Assembly (NCBI RefSeq): GCF_026191635.1
Contig: NZ_JAKRRW010000003.1
Span: forward strand, 1 to 64,000
Direction of reading: 5' to 3'
Source of the DNA: Photobacterium obscurum
GTDB taxonomy: Bacteria; Pseudomonadota; Gammaproteobacteria; Enterobacterales; Vibrionaceae
DNA: 64,000 bases
Shown here one piece after another: positions 60,248 to 64,000 of this stretch (the first letter of the stretch is position 1; each line of letters begins with the position of its first letter). Both the position numbers and the translations under genes were made by a program. Under the pieces are notes generated by a model that worked only from the letters and a program-made list of their open reading frames with translations, was not told the origin of the DNA and did not search any database.

Positions 60248-61516
60248 GTGGCGAAACAAATTCAAGCAATTCGAGGCATGAACGACTGCCTACCAACGCA
60301 ATCTCCTCTTTGGCACAAAGTGGAAGGTACCATTAAGCAAGTAGTTAGCGCATATGGCTACAATGAAGTTCGTATGCCAATCGTTGAATCTACGCATTTG
60401 TTTAAGCGTGCAATCGGTGAAGTGACGGATGTAGTCGAAAAGGAAATGTACACATTCGATGATCGCAACGGCGACAGCCTGACTCTGCGTCCAGAAGGGA
60501 CGGCAGGTTGTGTTCGTGCTGGTATCCAAAACGGCCTGCTGTACAACCAAGAACAGCGCCTGTGGTACACCGGCCCAATGTTCCGTCACGAACGCCCGCA
60601 GAAAGGTCGTTACCGTCAGTTCCATCAGTTTGGTGTTGAAGTCTTTGGCCTGAATGGCCCGGATGTTGACGCCGAGCTAATCATGATGACTGCCCGTATG
60701 TGGCGTGAGCTGGGTATCGACAAGCATGTACGTCTTGAGCTGAACTCAATTGGTTCGCTGGAAGCACGTGCTAACTACCGCGAGGCCCTTATCACCTTCC
60801 TTGAGCAGCATATGGATGTTCTTGATGAAGACTGTAAGCGTCGTATGCACACGAACCCGCTGCGCGTCTTGGATACTAAGAATGCTGCAGTACAGGAAAT
60901 CTTGGTGGATGCACCGAAGCTGTCTGACTACCTAGACGACGAATCTAAGCAACATTTTGCCGGATTATGTGAACTATTAGACGCTGCTGGTATCGAATAT
61001 CAAGTAAATGAACGTCTTGTACGTGGTTTGGATTATTATAACCGCACTGTTTTTGAGTGGATCACTGAAAGTCTAGGTGCCCAGGGCACGGTATGTGGCG
61101 GTGGTCGTTACGACGGTCTGGTTGAGCAACTTGGTGGCAAGGCAACCCCGGCAGTTGGTTTTGCGATGGGTCTCGAGCGTCTGGTACTGATGATGGAAAC
61201 CCTGGAGCTAACTGATGTACGCCGCTCGGTTGATGTCTACATGGTAACCGCCGGTGAAGGCACCATGATGGCAGGCATGAAGCTTGCTGAGAAACTTCGC
61301 GAAGAAGTACCGGGCCTGCGCGTAATGAACCATTTCGGTGGTGGTAACTTCAAGAAACAGTTTAAACGTGCCGACAACGTTGGCGCTGCTATTGCACTGG
61401 TACTTGGCGAAAATGAAATTGCTGAAAATACCGTGGTTGTCAAAGATCTTCGTGGTGGTGAGCAAACTACCATGGCACAGGACGACTTAGCAGCGAAGCT
61501 TGCAGAATTGATTTAA
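60248..61516 (+). CDS. hisS: Histidyl-tRNA synthetase
   Basis: HisS charges tRNA-His. Class II motifs are seen: [36 protein letters not shown] (motif 2) and the His-specific [13 protein letters not shown]; motif 3 is [12 protein letters not shown]. The protein starts [16 protein letters not shown] from a GTG, aligning with E. coli [13 protein letters not shown], and gives 422 residues; the frame runs 27 codons further upstream without family support. It precedes yfgM by 13 bases. Confidence 0.96.
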   Translation: MAKQIQAIRGMNDCLPTQSPLWHKVEGTIKQVVSAYGYNEVRMPIVESTHLFKRAIGEVTDVVEKEMYTFDDRNGDSLTLRPEGTAGCVRAGIQNGLLYNQEQRLWYTGPMFRHERPQKGRYRQFHQFGVEVFGLNGPDVDAELIMMTARMWRELGIDKHVRLELNSIGSLEARANYREALITFLEQHMDVLDEDCKRRMHTNPLRVLDTKNAAVQEILVDAPKLSDYLDDESKQHFAGLCELLDAAGIEYQVNERLVRGLDYYNRTVFEWITESLGAQGTVCGGGRYDGLVEQLGGKATPAVGFAMGLERLVLMMETLELTDVRRSVDVYMVTAGEGTMMAGMKLAEKLREEVPGLRVMNHFGGGNFKKQFKRADNVGAAIALVLGENEIAENTVVVKDLRGGEQTTMAQDDLAAKLAELI

Positions 61517-61529
61517 GAGAGGACAGGAA

Positions 61530-62141
61530 GTGGACGACAACATCACAGAAGAGCAACAGGTTGAACAGATTAAGGCTTGGTGGAAAGAGAACGGTAAAGC
61601 CGTTGTTCTGGGTGCTGTGATTGGTCTGGGTGGTTTGTACGGTTGGCGTTACTACCAGGGTGAAGTTCAGGCTGCCAAAGAGCAGGCTTCTGAAGCTTAT
61701 ACTCAGGTCGTTAATAGCTTGGAAAGCGGCAACGCTGATGCCGCTGCCGATGTACAGGCATTCATCACTGCCAATGAAAGCAGCCAATACTCTGTATTAG
61801 CCGCACTTCAACTGGCCAAAGCTCAAGTGAAGGCGGGTGATCTGGATGCTGCTGTCGAACAGCTAAGCTGGGCGGTTGGTAATACGCAAGACGAAGCGAT
61901 TCTGCCGATTGCACAAACTCGCTTGGCGCGAATCTATGCTGAACAGCAGAAGTTCGATCAAGCGCTGGCGGAGCTAGATAAAGTTACTGCTGAAAGCTGG
62001 AAGGCTAAGGTCTCTGAGCTACGTGGTGATGTACTGTTGCAAAAAGGCGATAGTGTCGCAGCCCGCGAAGCCTATGTGAGCGCTCAGCAACTTGGCGCGT
62101 CGCCTGCTCTGCAGATCAAACTTGACGATCTGGCTCAGTAA
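61530..62141 (+). CDS. yfgM: YfgM, TPR-containing ancillary SecYEG factor
   Basis: YfgM is an inner-membrane protein with a periplasmic TPR-like domain that works with PpiD at the translocon. An N-terminal cytoplasmic segment (EEQQVEQIKAWWKENGK) is followed by one helix at about 23-42 and helical repeats to the end. The length is 203 residues. The start is GTG with AGGACAGGAA directly upstream. BamB follows 12 bases later. Confidence 0.94.
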   Translation: MDDNITEEQQVEQIKAWWKENGKAVVLGAVIGLGGLYGWRYYQGEVQAAKEQASEAYTQVVNSLESGNADAAADVQAFITANESSQYSVLAALQLAKAQVKAGDLDAAVEQLSWAVGNTQDEAILPIAQTRLARIYAEQQKFDQALAELDKVTAESWKAKVSELRGDVLLQKGDSVAAREAYVSAQQLGASPALQIKLDDLAQ

Positions 62142-62153
62142 AGGTTGATACGT

Positions 62154-63311
62154 ATGCAGAAGGTGTTGAAGCAAGCCGTATCCGTAGCCCTGGCCGTTGG
62201 CATTCTTGCTGGTTGTGCCGGAGAGGAGGATACTATTCAGATGGCACCGTTGCCTCAGGTCGAGAGCGCTTTTGCCCCAGTGCAGAATTGGACTCAGACT
62301 GTTGGTGATGGCGTCGGACACTATTTCTCTAAACTGACGCCAGCTGTGGGTTACGGCAAAATTTTTGTTGCCGACCGCAATGGTGTTGTTAAAGCATTGG
62401 ATCCTGCGGACGGGAAAGTTATCTGGCAGCAGGATCTGGAAGTCGATGTGACGGCTAAGCTGGCTGGTGGTATTGCACTGTCCTACGGCAAACTGTTTAT
62501 CGGCTCAGAGAATGCAGAAGTGATTGCTCTTGACGAGGAAACAGGCGAGGAAGTCTGGCGTACCACGGTTGAAGGTGAAGTGCTTGCCAAACCTCTTGTA
62601 GACGAAGGCTTGGTTGTGGTTAACACCAGCCGCGGTATTCTGCAGGCGTTAGATGCCGATAGCGGTGAACCCAAGTGGCAGCTAAGCAGTGAAGTCCCAA
62701 CCTTGACATTACGTGGTGACAGCTCACCGGTTGCGATTTCTGGCGGGATCTTCTGGGGGCAGGCCAACGGCCGACTGGCTGGCGCATTGATGAATAACGG
62801 ACAGATGTTGTGGCAACAGCCGATTGGTTCGCCAAAAGGAGCCACTGAAATAGATCGTCTGGTTGATGTCGATGCTACTCCGGTGATTGCCGGTGATCGT
62901 TTGTTTGCGATTGGCTACAACGGCAGTCTGGTTTCTATCGAGCTGCGTACGGGCCAAGCGGCCTGGAAGCGTAATTACTCGTCTGCGACAGATTTTGTAA
63001 TTGATGGTAGTCAACTATATTTAGTTACAGATAAAGATCATGTTGTTGCGGTTGATACCCGAAGCGGTACCGAGCTGTGGCAGAATCAAAATCTGGAGTA
63101 CCGTCTGTTAAGCGCGCCGACGGTCGTCAACGGCTACGTGGTGTTGGGTGACAGCGAAGGCTACCTGCACTGGCTTGATCCGAATACCGGTGATTTTGTT
63201 GCCCAGCAGCAAACTGACGGAAGCGGCATTGCGGTTCCGCCGTTGCCGGTGAGTGATGGTTATCTGGTCGTGACACGGGATGGGCGTATTAACAAAATGC
63301 AAATGCCGTAA
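62154..63311 (+). CDS. bamB: Outer membrane protein assembly factor BamB
   Basis: BamB is the beta-propeller lipoprotein of the BAM complex that inserts outer-membrane barrels. The lipobox LAGC (Cys21) follows a short signal peptide. Repeats such as VKALDPADGKVIWQQDL, VIALDEETGEEVWRTTV and LQALDADSGEPKWQLS form the eight-bladed propeller. The ATG chosen gives 385 residues; a TTG three codons upstream overlaps the ribosome site AAAGG and is rejected. Confidence 0.96.
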   Translation: MQKVLKQAVSVALAVGILAGCAGEEDTIQMAPLPQVESAFAPVQNWTQTVGDGVGHYFSKLTPAVGYGKIFVADRNGVVKALDPADGKVIWQQDLEVDVTAKLAGGIALSYGKLFIGSENAEVIALDEETGEEVWRTTVEGEVLAKPLVDEGLVVVNTSRGILQALDADSGEPKWQLSSEVPTLTLRGDSSPVAISGGIFWGQANGRLAGALMNNGQMLWQQPIGSPKGATEIDRLVDVDATPVIAGDRLFAIGYNGSLVSIELRTGQAAWKRNYSSATDFVIDGSQLYLVTDKDHVVAVDTRSGTELWQNQNLEYRLLSAPTVVNGYVVLGDSEGYLHWLDPNTGDFVAQQQTDGSGIAVPPLPVSDGYLVVTRDGRINKMQMP

Positions 63312-63344
63312 ATAGTCGGTATAATACCCAGCATTAAATTTTGT

Positions 63345-63376
63345 CGGCTCCTGCTGTGTTATACAGTCAGGAGCCG
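63345..63376 (+). terminator. Hairpin after bamB, possible partial terminator
   Basis: CGGCTCCTG / CAGGAGCCG form a nine-base stem, extended inward by CTGT / ACAG. The sequence after it (TTATCGTTATATCC) is only weakly T-rich, so der may be reached by read-through. Confidence 0.6.
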
Positions 63377-63492
63377 TTATCGTTATATCCATTCACTATA
63401 TTATTGTCGGATGAAGGTGGTCAAAAGGGCTGCTGGAGGCAAGAATGAATGGGGAAATAAGTCATTAAGACTATGAAAAGTAAGAGGTAGTT

Positions 63493-64000
63493 ATGATTCC
63501 TGTTGTTGCCCTTGTCGGGCGCCCGAACGTGGGTAAATCGACGTTATTCAACCGTCTTACCCGTACAAGGGATGCGCTGGTTGCAGATTTTCCTGGCCTA
63601 ACAAGGGATCGTAAATACGGTAAAGCTCAGCTCGATGAGCACGAATTTATTGTTATCGATACCGGTGGTATTGACGGTACCGAGGAAGGTGTTGAGACCA
63701 AAATGGCTGAGCAGTCACTGGCCGCTATCGAAGAAGCAGACGTTGTGCTGTTTCTGGTTGATGGCCGCGCAGGTCTGACACCGGCCGATGAGGGTATTGC
63801 CAAGCATCTTCGCAGCCGTGAGAAGCCGACTTTCCTTGTCGTTAACAAGGTTGATGGTATTGATGCCGATAGCGCATGTGCTGACTTCTGGAAGCTAGGC
63901 GTTGATGAAATGTATCAGATGGCAGCTGCTCAGAACCGTGGTGTAACGGCACTGATGGAGCGGGCACTGGCGCCGTTTGCTGAGTCTCTGCAAGAGTCTG
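63493..64000 (+). CDS. der: Ribosome-assembly GTPase Der (EngA), 3' end outside the window
   Basis: Der has two tandem GTPase domains and is needed for 50S subunit maturation. The first 169 residues are present and hold G1 [10 protein letters not shown]2-region [10 protein letters not shown]3 DTGG and G4 NKVD of the first GTPase domain. The second domain and KH-like domain lie beyond the edge. AAGAGGT precedes the ATG. It follows bamB as in E. coli. Confidence 0.96.
   Translation, partial: MIPVVALVGRPNVGKSTLFNRLTRTRDALVADFPGLTRDRKYGKAQLDEHEFIVIDTGGIDGTEEGVETKMAEQSLAAIEEADVVLFLVDGRAGLTPADEGIAKHLRSREKPTFLVVNKVDGIDADSACADFWKLGVDEMYQMAAAQNRGVTALMERALAPFAESLQES

Overview
The window is chromosomal DNA from a gammaproteobacterium, almost certainly a member of the Vibrionaceae. 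The gene orders suhB / trmJ-iscRSUA-hscBA-fdx-iscX-pepB, acpH / queA-tgt-yajC-secDF and rlmN-pilW-rodZ-ispG-hisS-yfgM-bamB-der match the enterobacterial and vibrio core. Other vibrio-like traits are a GlyGly-CTERM trypsin-like protease, a divergent prx/oxyR pair of OxyR2 type, and Pst permeases with large extra domains. A Photobacterium-like genus is my guess from overall feel; sequence alone does not settle it. I see no prophage, insertion sequence, CRISPR array, tRNA or rRNA gene, although the hairpin at the left edge resembles an rrn terminator.

Layout. Bases 1-523 are a leader region ending at a SorC-type regulator; mepA follows. On the minus strand come the trhP (yegQ) tRNA-hydroxylation gene and its ferredoxin partner yfhL, then a chemoreceptor gene, rdgC (minus) and sbcDC. 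From about 13.1 to 27.0 kb lies a phosphate and polyphosphate block: phoBR, a PstS-like binding protein, an ACT-domain gene with ppk and ppx (minus), pstCAB-phoU and ppk2 (minus). Two good PHO boxes, before phoB and before pstC, each have a -10 element 10 nt downstream. From 27.3 to 37.7 kb is a more mixed stretch: an S33-type lipoprotein hydrolase, cutC, prx/oxyR, the glyoxylate shunt genes aceB and aceA, acpH, a two-CBS protein and a secreted trypsin-like protease. From 37.8 kb on the window is core: queA-tgt-yajC-secDF, a leucine-rich-repeat lipoprotein, suhB, trmJ, the isc operon, two tandem pepB-type aminopeptidases, ndk, and rlmN through der (cut by the window edge).

How the genes work together. 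PhoR/PhoB would sense phosphate through Pst and PhoU and switch on phoBR and pstCAB-phoU. Ppk1 stores phosphate as polyphosphate, Ppx releases it, and Ppk2 would use polyphosphate to charge nucleotides, so uptake, storage and reuse sit in one locus. The isc block makes Fe-S clusters that several neighbours need (RlmN, IspG, IscR, Fdx; YfhL is itself a 4Fe-4S protein). IscR control is visible as two abutting 25-bp sites. RodZ, BamB, PilW and SecDF serve the envelope.

I found no convincing wholly new multi-gene system. The best leads are the Pst permeases with propeller-like and coiled-coil periplasmic insertions, the ACT-domain gene leading the ppk-ppx operon, the tandem PepB paralogues, and a hairpin element inside the isc operon.
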